DNA of 64,000 nt from Bradyrhizobium sp. 190 (GCF_023073415.1 NZ_JADPJL010000065.1:434001-498000); one strand, 5' to 3'. Shown: positions 1 to 7,657, counted from the first letter of the stretch. Notes: generated from the letters alone by a model not told the origin. Translations and numbers: made by a program.

Positions 1-2
1 AA

Positions 3-29
3 AACAAAACGATACGGTATGGTTTTGTT
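3..29. promoter_or_regulatory. 27-bp near-perfect palindromic operator candidate
   Basis: Arms AACAAAAC (3-10) and GTTTTGTT (22-29) enclose ATAC (12-15), a central G (16) and GTAT (17-20). Only the 11/21 pair mismatches. The size and symmetry resemble TetR-family operators. The gene it controls may lie to the left of the window or be the PepSY gene to the right; the regulator is not in view. Confidence 0.5.
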
Positions 30-86
30 GTAAGCGAAGTGCGGGTTCCTGCTTTCACTGGTCCCGGTGGGGCCCGTCGCTTCGAC

Positions 87-160
87 CCGCCGCAAACGGC
101 GGTACAGCCCCGTTTGCGACACTCCGCGGCCGACCCTATGCCTCCAAAAGGGTCGGCCGC
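87..160 (+). other. Cluster of strong hairpins upstream of the PepSY gene
   Basis: Three potential RNA stems lie in the 5' region of the PepSY gene. CCGCCG (87-92) can pair with CGGCGG (97-102). The overlapping CGCAAACGG (91-99) can instead pair with CCGTTTGCG (110-118), so these two are mutually exclusive. A 12-bp stem (126-137 with 149-160) then carries an 11-nt loop containing CCTCC, which is complementary to a Shine-Dalgarno sequence. This could be a structured leader or part of a small RNA. No T-run follows, so it is not a simple terminator. Confidence 0.3.
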
Positions 161-225
161 GCGTTGTATGAGACGATCCGGCCCGTCCGCCGGCAGAGAC
201 AGGCTCAAGGATGGAGACTGCAAGC

Positions 226-831
226 ATGCGTGCCCCGAGATCTTGGAGACAGTTGCTTGCAGCCGCCCTGGTGGCGGTCATCCTCCCTGCCCCGGTCTAT
301 GCCGTAGCGTCGTCGACCGGCGAGCCAGCCTCGCTCCGCAATGAGGGCGAGGAGCGCGCTGCGTCCGACCAGCAGGCGGCCAACCGCGAGCTTGAGCTCT
401 TCCGTGGCTCGGCGATCTCGCTCAGCCAGGCGATGGCGATTGCCGAAGCCCTGCATGCCGGTGCGACGACCGCCGATGTCAGCTTCGACGGCGCGTCGGG
501 TTCACCGGTCTACCGGGTAAAGACCCTTCACCACGACCGCGTCTGGCAACACGCCATCGATGCCACGACTGGCAAGATCGTCGGCGGCGAAGCCGCCCTG
601 CCCCTGAAGGAGCTCGATGCCGAGGACCGCAGCAACCTCGTTGCACTCAAAACGATCCGGCACCGCCTGGCGGATGCCGTTCGCGTGGCCGAGCAGGCGG
701 CGGCCGGCAAGGCAATCAGCGGCGGCCTGATCCGCGAACGCAGCCGGCTGAATTTCGCGATTGTCGTCATGAGTGGCAGCGACCTGAAGGAGGTGATCCT
801 CAAGCCTCCTGGCGCCGCAAGGCGGCGATGA
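226..831 (+). CDS. Exported PepSY-domain protein
   Basis: A 201-residue protein with an N-terminal Sec-type signal peptide (about residues 1-26: basic start, Leu/Ala/Val core, then VYA), so probably periplasmic. Two PepSY-like segments follow. The first (about 75-130) has the AMAIAE...VYRVKTL...VWQHAIDATTGKIV pattern. The second (about 155-195) is more diverged. PepSY domains are usually associated with inhibition of, or binding to, peptidases or other periplasmic partners; the partner here is unknown. ATG at 226 is preferred over ATG 211 because GGAG at 213-216 lies 9 nt before it, whereas 211 has no spaced ribosome binding site. It is monocistronic; the next transcript starts at the asd leader. 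Confidence 0.75.
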   Translation: MRAPRSWRQLLAAALVAVILPAPVYAVASSTGEPASLRNEGEERAASDQQAANRELELFRGSAISLSQAMAIAEALHAGATTADVSFDGASGSPVYRVKTLHHDRVWQHAIDATTGKIVGGEAALPLKELDAEDRSNLVALKTIRHRLADAVRVAEQAAAGKAISGGLIRERSRLNFAIVVMSGSDLKEVILKPPGAARRR

Positions 832-877
832 CGGGACCCGTCTGCCACCGCTGCAGCCCGGATAAGACCGAAACCCG

Positions 878-906
878 TTGACGGCGGCGCCAAGCTGCCG
901 CATAAG
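878..906 (+). promoter_or_regulatory. Candidate promoter of the asd leader
   Basis: TTGACG (878-883) and CATAAG (901-906) are separated by exactly 17 bp. Transcription would begin about 912-915, at or next to the ATG of the leader peptide at 915. The leader would therefore be leaderless or nearly so, which fits the absence of a ribosome binding site before it. The leaderless trpL attenuator of Sinorhizobium is a known precedent. Confidence 0.55.
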
Positions 907-914
907 TCCGCGCC

Positions 915-986
915 ATGACGACTTCGACCAAAGCGACCACGAAAACCAAAGCACCCTCCGGGGGCTCGGGAGCCGTGCGCGCGTAG
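915..986 (+). CDS. Thr/Lys-rich leader peptide of asd (attenuator)
   Basis: A 23-codon frame, ATG to TAG, reading MTTSTKATTKTK then APSGGSGAVRA. Six of the first eleven codons are Thr (codons 2, 3, 5, 8, 9, 11) and Lys occupies codons 6, 10 and 12. It is followed 25 nt after the stop by a rho-independent terminator and then by asd, the branch-point gene for threonine, lysine and methionine synthesis. The layout is that of thrL- or trpL-type transcription attenuators. No Shine-Dalgarno is seen. The peptide probably acts only as a translated sensor of charged tRNA-Thr and possibly tRNA-Lys. Confidence 0.7.
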   Translation: MTTSTKATTKTKAPSGGSGAVRA

Positions 987-1019
987 TCGAACGATCGCAT
1001 TATCTGAACCGAAGCCCCG
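961..1019 (+). promoter_or_regulatory. asd: Candidate antiterminator of the asd attenuator
   Basis: GGGGCTCGG (961-969), inside the last part of the leader frame, can pair with CCGAAGCCCC (1009-1018), giving nine base pairs with A1012 bulged. This captures the 5' arm of the terminator at 1012-1019, so the two structures exclude each other. Ribosome stalling on the early Thr codons would leave 961-969 free to pair. A ribosome running to the stop at 984-986 would cover or pass this arm and let the terminator form. Confidence 0.6.
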
Positions 1020-1043
1020 CCTGAAAAGGACCGGGGCTTTTTT
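1012..1043 (+). terminator. Rho-independent terminator in the asd leader
   Basis: AAGCCCCG (1012-1019) pairs perfectly with CGGGGCTT (1032-1039) across a 12-nt loop, and six T residues follow (1038-1043). It lies between the leader peptide and the asd start at 1085, not after a structural gene, which points to conditional termination. Confidence 0.8.
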
Positions 1044-1084
1044 ATTGCCCGCAGCATTGATGCTCAACCAAAGAGGATAGACCC

Positions 1085-2110
1085 GTGAGCCACGAACCCG
1101 TTGTTGCCATTGCCGGCGTGACCGGCGCTGTCGGCGCCGAATTCATCGCCACCATAGACAGGCGCGCCTTCCCGGTCCGCAAGCTCAAGGCGCTGGCCAG
1201 CGCCCGCTCGGCCGGCAAGACCATCGATTTCCGCGGGGAGAGGATCGTGATCGAGGAGCTCACCGCAAAGTCGTTCGAGGGCGTCGACATCGCGCTGTTC
1301 TCAGCCGGCGGCGGCATTTCGCGGAAGTTTGCCCCCGCAGCGGTGAAGGCCGGCGCTGTCGTGGTCGACAATTCCTCGGCCTTCCGGATGGACCCAAACG
1401 TGCCGCTGGTGATCCCCGAGATCAACGCCAACCGCATCAGGGAGCACAAGGGCATCATCGCCAACCCGAACTGCTCGGCGATCACGGCGCTGGTGCCGCT
1501 GTGGCCGATCCACCGGCAGAACCGCATCAAGCGCATGATCGTGTCGACCTATCAGGCAGCGAGCGGCGCAGGTGCGGCCGCGATGGAAGAGCTGGTGGAA
1601 TCGACCCGCGCCTATCTCGACGGCCGGCCTTTTACGCCAAAGGTCATACCGCTCCCCTACGCCTTCAACGTCTTCAGCCACAACACGGCGATCGATCCCG
1701 AGACCGGCTACAACGACGAAGAGACCAAGGTCATCAAGGAGACCCGCAAGATCTTCGAGGACGATCAGATCGCGATCGGCGTCACCTGCGTCCGCGTGCC
1801 GGTGCTGCGCGCCCATTGCGAGGCGATCACGTTTGAATGCGAGAAGCCGATCACGGAGCATGACGTGCGCGCGATCCTGGCCAACGCGCCGGGCGTAAAG
1901 ATCGTGGACGACCGCGCAAAGAACTACTTCCCGATGCCGATCGATGCGTCAGGCCAGGACGACGTCCTGGTCGGCCGTATCCGCCGGGATCTCAGCGACG
2001 CAAGCGGCCACTCGATCTCGATGTTCGTGTCGGCCGACCAGCTCCTGAAGGGCGCGGCCTTGAACGCGATCCAGATCGCGGAGTTGCTGCCGCAACGCGC
2101 GATGGCGTGA
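1085..2110 (+). CDS. asd: Aspartate-semialdehyde dehydrogenase
   Basis: Reduces beta-aspartyl phosphate to aspartate semialdehyde with NADPH in the cytosol, the common step to lysine/diaminopimelate, threonine and methionine. The protein has 341 residues, the usual length. The Rossmann motif GVTGAVG lies near residues 11-17, and the catalytic cysteine is C130 within NPNCSAI. The downstream RVPVLRAHCEAI segment holds the conserved catalytic-site His. The start is GTG at 1085. The gene is probably controlled by the Thr/Lys attenuator immediately upstream. No partner gene follows in the same direction. Confidence 0.96.
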   Translation: MSHEPVVAIAGVTGAVGAEFIATIDRRAFPVRKLKALASARSAGKTIDFRGERIVIEELTAKSFEGVDIALFSAGGGISRKFAPAAVKAGAVVVDNSSAFRMDPNVPLVIPEINANRIREHKGIIANPNCSAITALVPLWPIHRQNRIKRMIVSTYQAASGAGAAAMEELVESTRAYLDGRPFTPKVIPLPYAFNVFSHNTAIDPETGYNDEETKVIKETRKIFEDDQIAIGVTCVRVPVLRAHCEAITFECEKPITEHDVRAILANAPGVKIVDDRAKNYFPMPIDASGQDDVLVGRIRRDLSDASGHSISMFVSADQLLKGAALNAIQIAELLPQRAMA

Positions 2111-2132
2111 GGTGGCGAGAGTTGCGGGAATC

Positions 2133-2224
2133 GTAGGGTGGGCAAAGGCGCACTTGCGCCGTGCCCGCCATCCATCAGCACCGGCGGTAAAAATGGTGGG
2201 CACGCTTCGCTTTGCCCACCCTAC
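2133..2224. repeat. Dispersed palindromic repeat, family B (full element)
   Basis: Outer arms GTAGGGTGGGCAAAG and CTTTGCCCACCCTAC enclose an inner GC-rich section with a second pair of arms (GCCCGCCAT / ATGGTGGGC). The same design recurs at 31876-31909 and 44159-44250. It sits between the converging asd and sorbosone-dehydrogenase-like genes, a typical REP-like position. Confidence 0.8.
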
Positions 2225-2228
2225 ACAC

Positions 2229-3530
2229 CTACGCGCCCGTCACGCGCCAGATGACGTTACCGACATCATCGGCCACCAGCAGCGAGCCGTCGGGGCCGAG
2301 CGTCACGCCCACCGGCCGTCCGTAGGAGACCTTCTCGTCGGGTGCGAGAAACCCGGTCAGAATATCCCGCGGCGGGCCCGACGGACGCCCGTTCTCGAAC
2401 GGCACGAAGACAACGGCGTAGCCGCTCAGCGTGCTGCGATTCCAGGAGCCGTGCTGGCCGATCACCATGCCGTCTGGAAAGCCCGGCAGCGTGCCTGATG
2501 GCATCCAGCACAGACCCAACGACGCGGTATGCCCGCCGAGCGCATAGTCCGGTTGAATCGCCTTCGCGACCATGGCCGGATCCTGCGGCACGCGGTCGTC
2601 TACCGTCTGTCCCCAGTAGCAATAGGGCCAACCGTAGAAGCCGCCATCGCGCACCGAAGTCAGATAATCCGGCGGCGTCTCGTCGCCGAGGCCGTCGCGC
2701 TCGTTGACGACGGTCCAGAGCACGCTTGTGTTGGGCTCCCATGCCAGCCCCACGGCGTTGCGCAGGCCGCTGGCAAAGATGCGGCTCGTGCCGCCAGCAA
2801 GATCGAGCTCATAGATCGCGGCCCGGCCTTGCTCGACCTCCATGCCGCCCTCGGCGATGTTGCTGAGCGAGCCGACGCCGGCATAGAGTTTCTTGCCGTC
2901 CGCGCTCGGCAGCAGGCTCCGCGTCCAGTGCCCGCCGGGCTTGAACGCCACGAGCTTCCGCCCCTCGGCGGTGATGCAGTCCGCGCCCACGGCGTAGGGA
3001 AAGGCGACCACGCCGTCGGTGTTGCCGACATAGAAGGTGTCGCCGACCAGCGCCATGCCGAACGGCTGGCTCAATCTCTCCATGAATATTCCGCGTCCTT
3101 CGGCAACACCGTCACCATCGCGATCGCGCAGCAGCGTGATGCGGTCGGCACTCACGCCGAGCGCCGCGGCACGCCGCATCGTCGCCTGCATCGCATAGTG
3201 GAACACATTCCTGATCGGCCCCGCGATCTGCGTCGCCTCGGCGACGAGGACGTCGCCGTTGGGCAGCACGTTGATCCAGCGCGGGTGGTCCAGATCTTTC
3301 GCAAACACGTTGACCTTGAGCCCGGGGGCCGCGATAGGTTTCTGACCGTCACTCCAGCCCTGCGCCGTCGGCATCTTGAGCGTCGGGATGGCGCCTTGCG
3401 GCTTCGCCGTCGGAATCGCCGGTGCATTGCCCCATGCCGGTGCAGGCGCAGATCCCTGCAGACGGCGCCACTGAAGCGCAACGGCGCCGATCAGCGCGAC
3501 GATGCGCGCAAAAATACCCGACATGTTCAT
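2229..3530 (-). CDS. Sorbosone dehydrogenase / PQQ glucose dehydrogenase-like beta-propeller
   Basis: A 433-residue protein with an N-terminal hydrophobic segment (about 5-20) and no clear cleavage site, so probably membrane-anchored on the periplasmic side. The rest matches the soluble PQQ glucose/sorbosone dehydrogenase fold: HPRWINVLPNGDVLVAEA near residue 82, DGDGVAEG, GLRNAVGLAWEP, then GFYGWPYCYWG and the C-terminal VTLGPDGSLLVADDVGNVIWRV blades. Members oxidise sugars or aldoses using PQQ; the substrate cannot be predicted. The start is supported by GGAGAA 5 nt upstream. It is monocistronic, converging on asd across a repeat. Confidence 0.8.
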   Translation of the reverse strand: MNMSGIFARIVALIGAVALQWRRLQGSAPAPAWGNAPAIPTAKPQGAIPTLKMPTAQGWSDGQKPIAAPGLKVNVFAKDLDHPRWINVLPNGDVLVAEATQIAGPIRNVFHYAMQATMRRAAALGVSADRITLLRDRDGDGVAEGRGIFMERLSQPFGMALVGDTFYVGNTDGVVAFPYAVGADCITAEGRKLVAFKPGGHWTRSLLPSADGKKLYAGVGSLSNIAEGGMEVEQGRAAIYELDLAGGTSRIFASGLRNAVGLAWEPNTSVLWTVVNERDGLGDETPPDYLTSVRDGGFYGWPYCYWGQTVDDRVPQDPAMVAKAIQPDYALGGHTASLGLCWMPSGTLPGFPDGMVIGQHGSWNRSTLSGYAVVFVPFENGRPSGPPRDILTGFLAPDEKVSYGRPVGVTLGPDGSLLVADDVGNVIWRVTGA

Positions 3531-3710
3531 GAAGTTCTCCAGATGATCGCGCGCACCCTATCCGACGGCAGGAACCGTTGGAACCTCGTCGTCAAGGCAC
3601 GAAAGCGCCGACGCACGCCGCGCACCCGGCTGGTGGCAAGAGTGCAACAGCACACGCGGGATGCTTGGAAGCCGGTAGTTATACCATCTTGGCGATAACA
3701 GCCGAATCGG

Positions 3711-3788
3711 AGAGACAGATAGTGGCGCTTTATTGTCAGAGCGCCTCCTCCCTGAACCTTTGCCCGCCGCACTGGCGGGCCTTTTTTT
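3711..3788 (+). ncRNA. Candidate trans-acting small RNA with anti-Shine-Dalgarno linker
   Basis: Hairpin GGCGCT (3724-3729) / AGCGCC (3740-3745) is followed by the single-stranded linker TCCTCCCTGAACC and an intrinsic terminator (3762-3788). No plus-strand protein gene lies upstream to use this terminator, and the nearest gene converges on it. Hairpin, CCUCC-type linker and terminator is the architecture of rhizobial base-pairing sRNAs such as the alpha-r14/suhB-like group. Membership in a named family is only a resemblance. The 5' end is uncertain. Confidence 0.5.
3762..3788 (+). terminator. Strong rho-independent terminator
   Basis: GCCCGCC (3762-3768) pairs with GGCGGGC (3774-3780) around loop GCACT, followed by C and seven T (3782-3788). 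The T-run makes it functional only on the plus strand, so it does not serve queA. It is the 3' end of the candidate sRNA. Confidence 0.8.
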
Positions 3789-3813
3789 CAAGATCAAGAG
3801 GGCGGCTTTTGCC

Positions 3814-4890
3814 TCAATGGGACCTGCGAAACAGCAGGCAGGCGTCCCCGTAGGAATAGAACCGGTACCCGCGGGCGATCGCGTGCGCATAGGCCTGCTT
3901 CATCGTGTCGAGCCCTGAGAAGGCCGACACCAGCATGAACAGCGTCGAGCGCGGCAAATGGAAATTGGTCATGAGGATATCGACCGCGCGGAAGCGATAA
4001 CCCGGCGTGATGAAGATCGAGGTCTCGCCGTCGAACGGCCGAATGGTGCCGTCTTCGGTCGCAGCGCTCTCCAATAGCCGCAGCGACGTGGTGCCGACAG
4101 CTACGATGCGCCCGCCTTTGGCGCGCGCCGCGTTCAGCGCGGATGCGGTATCGGCCGATATCGAACCCCATTCGGCATGCATCCTGTGCTCGGCGGTCTC
4201 CTCCACCTTGACCGGCAGGAAGGTCCCTGCCCCGACATGCAAGGTCAGCCGGTGCAGGTCGACGCCGCGGCCGCGCAGCGCCGCTTCCAGCTCAGGCGTG
4301 AAATGCATTCCTGCCGTCGGCGCCGCGACGGCGCCCTCATTCACGGCGAACATGGTCTGGTAGTCGGCGGCATCGCGATCGTCGGGCGTGCGCTTCGACG
4401 CAATGTAGGGCGGCAGCGGCGGCGTGCCGAGATCGGCGATGGCCTGATCCAGTGCCGGTCCGTGAAACGAGAACGACAGCGTAACCTCGCCCTCTTCGCC
4501 CTTGGCCTCGACCTCGGCATCGAGATGGCCGAGCAGGCAGACCTTGCCTTCATTGCCGAAGCGGACGACGTCGCTAGGCGCGAGTTTCTTCGCAGGCTTG
4601 ACCAGCGCCTGCCAGCGCGAGCCGTCCAGCCGCTTGATCAATGTCGCCTCGATCTTCGGCTCGGTCTCGCGGCCGATGCGGCGGCCTTTGAGTTGGGCTG
4701 ATATCACCTTGGTGTCGTTGACGACGAGCTGATCGCCCGGCTGCAGCCACTGCGGCAGGTCGGCGACGCTGCGGTCATGCAACGCGCCGTCCGGCTGCAC
4801 CACCAGCATGCGCGCTGTATCGCGCGGGCTTGCAGGCCGCAGCGCGATGCTGGTGGCGGGGAGTTCGAAGTCGAAGAGATCGGTGCGCAT
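3814..4890 (-). CDS. queA: tRNA preQ1(34) S-adenosylmethionine ribosyltransferase-isomerase
   Basis: Transfers and isomerises the ribose of SAM onto preQ1 in tRNA, giving epoxyqueuosine (queuosine pathway, cytosol). The 358-residue protein starts [11 protein letters not shown]. Characteristic segments are [13 protein letters not shown] near the N terminus, [15 protein letters not shown], the [13 protein letters not shown] motif and [11 protein letters not shown]. The C terminus is [15 protein letters not shown] at 4890 is chosen because QueA proteins begin with this [10 protein letters not shown] segment. A longer in-frame extension to 4956 overlaps a repeat and is unlikely to be translated. 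It is last in the leftward coaD-cyclophilin block; no tgt gene follows here. Confidence 0.95.
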   Translation of the reverse strand: MRTDLFDFELPATSIALRPASPRDTARMLVVQPDGALHDRSVADLPQWLQPGDQLVVNDTKVISAQLKGRRIGRETEPKIEATLIKRLDGSRWQALVKPAKKLAPSDVVRFGNEGKVCLLGHLDAEVEAKGEEGEVTLSFSFHGPALDQAIADLGTPPLPPYIASKRTPDDRDAADYQTMFAVNEGAVAAPTAGMHFTPELEAALRGRGVDLHRLTLHVGAGTFLPVKVEETAEHRMHAEWGSISADTASALNAARAKGGRIVAVGTTSLRLLESAATEDGTIRPFDGETSIFITPGYRFRAVDILMTNFHLPRSTLFMLVSAFSGLDTMKQAYAHAIARGYRFYSYGDACLLFRRSH

Positions 4891-4930
4891 GGCCCAGCCC
4901 GTCATCGCCCGCCTTGTGCGCAATTGCGCA

Positions 4931-5014
4931 CTGGGGCGGGACGATCCAGTACTCACGAATATCTCTTATAACCAAGGCCGGTGAGTACTGGATGCCCCGC
5001 TTTCGCGGCGCATG
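4931..5014. repeat. Dispersed palindromic repeat, family E
   Basis: Perfect 13-bp arms ATCCAGTACTCAC (4944-4956) and GTGAGTACTGGAT (4981-4993) are flanked by GGGGCGGGA on the left and CCCCGCTTTCGCGG on the right. Related elements occur at 49765 and 55509. It separates queA from the cyclophilin gene. Confidence 0.65.
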
Positions 5015-5038
5015 ACATTGGAGTTTGTTTCTCGTCGA

Positions 5039-5503
5039 TCAAGCCGCGTCGACGGCCATGTGCGCCTTGACGATCTTGTCGGGGTTCTGCACCGGCTCGC
5101 CGCGCTTGATCTTGTCGACGTTCTCCATGCCCGAGGTGACCTTGCCCCAGACCGTGTACTGGCCGTTGAGGAACGAAGCATCGTCGAAGCAGATGAAGAA
5201 CTGGCTGTCGCCGGAATCCGGGCTCGCGGCGCGGGCCATCGAGGTGGTACCGCGCACATGCGGCTCCTTGTTGAATTCGGCCTTCAGCTTCTGGCCGGAA
5301 CCGCCAGTGCCGGTGCCATGCGGGCAGCCGGTCTGCGCCATGAAGCCTTCGATCACGCGGTGGAACACGATGCCGTCGTAAAAACCTTCGCGCACCAGTT
5401 CCTTGATCCGGGCGACGTGGCCCGGCGCCAGGTCAGGGCGCATTTCGATGGTGACGGGGCCCTGGGTGGTTTCAAGGATCAAAGTATTTTCTGTATCAGC
5501 CAT
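5039..5503 (-). CDS. Cytoplasmic cyclophilin-type peptidyl-prolyl isomerase
   Basis: A 154-residue cyclophilin that accelerates cis-trans isomerisation at proline. No signal peptide is seen (starts MADTENTLILETTQGPVTIE), so it is cytosolic, unlike the exported paralogue at 5924. Visible motifs are FYDGIVFHRVIEGFMAQTG with the catalytic Arg in FHRVI, HGTGTGGSG, and SQFFICFDDASFLNGQYTVWG. Its start overlaps the end of the upstream hypothetical gene by 25 bp, indicating one transcript. It resembles PpiB by length. Confidence 0.93.
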   Translation of the reverse strand: MADTENTLILETTQGPVTIEMRPDLAPGHVARIKELVREGFYDGIVFHRVIEGFMAQTGCPHGTGTGGSGQKLKAEFNKEPHVRGTTSMARAASPDSGDSQFFICFDDASFLNGQYTVWGKVTSGMENVDKIKRGEPVQNPDKIVKAHMAVDAA

Positions 5504-5919
5504 GCTCTTTTCTCTTCAGGTTTGGGTGGACGTTTACGGGATCTGAAAGTGACCGCCAAAGGCCGGCCGGCAACCGCACCGCCCAGTCCCTCGGTAAATG
5601 GCAACGGCGCACAGCGTTGCAATGTTTCCATTACGGCAATTCGGTACGCAATCCGGTCGTTATCGCTAGCATTTGCGGATTCATAGGTAATCCGTGGCTG
5701 ACCAAGAATGGCGCCTGCGCGGTTGAAACTGACAATAACCGTGATGTCCATCGGGTTGGCGCGCGAGGCAGGCGGCGGCTGCCAGCACGAATACAATTTG
5801 GCGAAGACGTCCTTGATGGTGTCGAGCTGCTGTGGCTGGGCCTGCGCGTGCGCAGCCGACACTAGCCACACGAGAGCGGCGGCAAACCAGAGGGATGGCT
5901 TGCGGCGCGCCGAAATCAT
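5479..5919 (-). CDS. Exported hypothetical protein between two cyclophilins
   Basis: A 146-residue protein with a signal peptide (ARRKPSLWFAAALVWLVSAAHAQA, cleavage probably after HAQA). The mature part contains DVFAKLYSCWQPPP, ITVIVSFNRAGAILGQPRITYES and a second cysteine in ETLQRCAPLPF. The pattern resembles the C-terminal domain of TonB/TolA-like exported proteins (a CW...P start, a strand and a PLPF motif), but I do not assign it. It lies 4 bp after the exported cyclophilin gene and overlaps the next one, so it is co-transcribed with both, suggesting an envelope role. Confidence 0.8.
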   Translation of the reverse strand: MISARRKPSLWFAAALVWLVSAAHAQAQPQQLDTIKDVFAKLYSCWQPPPASRANPMDITVIVSFNRAGAILGQPRITYESANASDNDRIAYRIAVMETLQRCAPLPFTEGLGGAVAGRPLAVTFRSRKRPPKPEEKRAWLIQKIL

Positions 5920-5923
5920 GGCC

Positions 5924-6466
5924 TCACTTGACGTCGGATGCGACCTGCACCTTCACCATCTTGTCGGGATCGGCGACCGGTTCGCCGCGCTTGATCTTGT
6001 CGACCACGTCCATGCCCGACACGACTTCGCCGATCACGGTGTACTTGCCGTTCAGCGAGGCGCCTTCGGCGAACATGATGAAGAACTGCGAATTGGCCGA
6101 GTTGGGATCGCTCGTTCGGGCCATGCCGACGATGCCGCGCTTGTACGGCACGTTGGAGAATTCGGCCGGCAGGTTCGGATGTTTCGAACCGCCGGTGCCG
6201 TTGAAATTCTTGCCGTCGCCGGTCTGCGCCATGAATCCCTCGATCACGCGATGGAACGGCACGTTGTTGTAGTAGCCCTCGCGCGCCAGGAGCTTGATGC
6301 GCTCGGCATGCTGGGGCGCGAGGTCGTTCCGCAGCTTGACCACGATGCGGCCCTTGGTGGTGTCGATCACGATCGCATTCGCCTTGTCGAGATTGGCGGG
6401 CAGCGGCTGGGCGATCGCGGGAGCCACAAGGAACAGCGCGGCGAGAACGGCGAGAATTCGGATCAT
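5924..6466 (-). CDS. Periplasmic cyclophilin-type peptidyl-prolyl isomerase
   Basis: A 180-residue cyclophilin with a Sec signal peptide (MIRILAVLAALFLVAPAIAQ), so it acts in the periplasm on exported proteins, like PpiA. Motifs are VPFHRVIEGFMAQTGDG, the GTGGSKHPNLPAEF loop and NSANSQFFIMFAEG. The C-terminal part (GMDVVDKIKRGEPVADPDKMVK) is close to that of the cytoplasmic paralogue at 5039, suggesting an old duplication. It sits downstream of coaD and upstream of the exported hypothetical gene. Confidence 0.93.
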   Translation of the reverse strand: MIRILAVLAALFLVAPAIAQPLPANLDKANAIVIDTTKGRIVVKLRNDLAPQHAERIKLLAREGYYNNVPFHRVIEGFMAQTGDGKNFNGTGGSKHPNLPAEFSNVPYKRGIVGMARTSDPNSANSQFFIMFAEGASLNGKYTVIGEVVSGMDVVDKIKRGEPVADPDKMVKVQVASDVK

Positions 6467-6527
6467 GAAAACTCCGGATCGAGAGGTCGGGGACGACGAA
6501 TGCGTTGAGCGCGCTATTGCGAGAACG

Positions 6528-7025
6528 CTATTGCGAGAACTTGGCCTTCAGGCTCGCGGCAATCTGGGGCGGCACGAAGGCGGAGAAGTCGCCGCCCATC
6601 CCGGCGATCTGGCGCACCAGCGTGGCGGTGATCGGGCGGACGGCCGGCGACGCCGGGACGAACACGGTGTGCACCTCCGGCGCCATGGCCTCGTTCATGC
6701 CAGCAAGCTGCATTTCGTAGTCCATATCGGTTCCGTCGCGCAGTCCGCGAATCATGATCGTAGCGCCGACCTGACGCGCCGCAGCGACGGTGAGGTTGTC
6801 GTAGGTAGTGCAGTCGAAGGCGCAGCCTGCCTGTTGCGCGATCGGCTCACATACCGCCCGAACCATGTCGAGCCGCTCCTCGGTCGAAAACAGCGGCTTT
6901 TTGCCGGAATGGACGCCGATGGCGACAATCAGGCGGTCGCACAGCGTCACGGCGTGCCGGAGCACGTCCAGATGGCCGTTGGTGATGGGGTCGAAGGAAC
7001 CGGGATAGAGCGCGATACGGGACAT
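6528..7025 (-). CDS. coaD: Phosphopantetheine adenylyltransferase
   Basis: Catalyses the ATP-dependent adenylylation of 4'-phosphopantetheine to dephospho-CoA, the penultimate step of CoA synthesis. At 165 residues it has the usual length. The nucleotidyltransferase motif [15 protein letters not shown] lies at 7-21 with the TxGH-type NGH signature. [19 protein letters not shown] and [22 protein letters not shown] correspond to the conserved substrate-binding and C-terminal segments. It heads the leftward block that continues with the cyclophilin genes. Confidence 0.96.
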   Translation of the reverse strand: MSRIALYPGSFDPITNGHLDVLRHAVTLCDRLIVAIGVHSGKKPLFSTEERLDMVRAVCEPIAQQAGCAFDCTTYDNLTVAAARQVGATIMIRGLRDGTDMDYEMQLAGMNEAMAPEVHTVFVPASPAVRPITATLVRQIAGMGGDFSAFVPPQIAASLKAKFSQ

Positions 7026-7297
7026 AGGTCCCTCCTACCCCGCCCCGGGCGGCCCGGCAAGCCGGGCTGGTTCCTCACCGGTCCGGGTTTTTATTTCGGA
7101 TCGGCCAATGAACCACTCTTGGGGCCGGGCGTCTTCCTGGGCGGGCCGGCAATGTTTCATCAGCCAATGGACGACGAAACAAAACTGGGCCGGGACGAAA
7201 CCATTTTCGGACTTGGCGAAGACAGCCGGAAACTTGCGCTGGCTACAAGTCCATCCAACGAACGACGGGCCGCGAAGGCCCACGACAGGGGACCGTT

Positions 7298-7555
7298 ATG
7301 ATCAAGGCTTTTTCCGCAATCACTGTTGCTGCGTTCATTGCTGCCGCGCTCACCGTATTGCCCGGCTTTGCCCCCCAGGTCGAAGCCAGTGTTCCGCAGG
7401 CGCTTGCCAAGGGCGACCGCCTGGATATCCGCACCGTCGGCAAGGATTGCTCACAGCAGGCCTGGCCGAATTTCGAGGCTTCCTGCCTCCGTTCGGCCGG
7501 CTCCAAGTCGATGGTGAGGGAAGCCCGCCTGGTGACTGCCGACCGTACCCCGTAA
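7298..7555 (+). CDS. Small exported protein of unknown function
   Basis: An 85-residue protein with a signal peptide (MIKAFSAITVAAFIAAALTVLPG, cleavage possibly after VEA). The mature part is about 55 residues with two cysteines (KDCSQQAWPNFEASCLR) that could form a disulfide in the periplasm. GGGGA lies 6 nt before the ATG. I do not recognise a named family. Small exported CSQQAWP-type proteins of this size are, as far as I recall, frequent in Bradyrhizobium, but no function can be given. Confidence 0.7.
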   Translation: MIKAFSAITVAAFIAAALTVLPGFAPQVEASVPQALAKGDRLDIRTVGKDCSQQAWPNFEASCLRSAGSKSMVREARLVTADRTP

Positions 7556-7657
7556 CGGCGCAATTTTCGTTCCGACCAACCTCCAAGAAACCACAGTATT
7601 GGCGAGCAGGGATGCCCCCCGCTCGCCATTTGCGTTCTGGCCGCTTTGGCTTAGCGC

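Noticed and set aside
2529-3698. A 389-codon plus-strand frame opposite the sorbosone-dehydrogenase-like gene
   Set aside because: Shadow of the minus-strand gene; no ribosome site or recognisable domain.
4891-4956. Longer queA N terminus
   Set aside because: The extra residues come from the repeat and the QueA family starts at [10 protein letters not shown].
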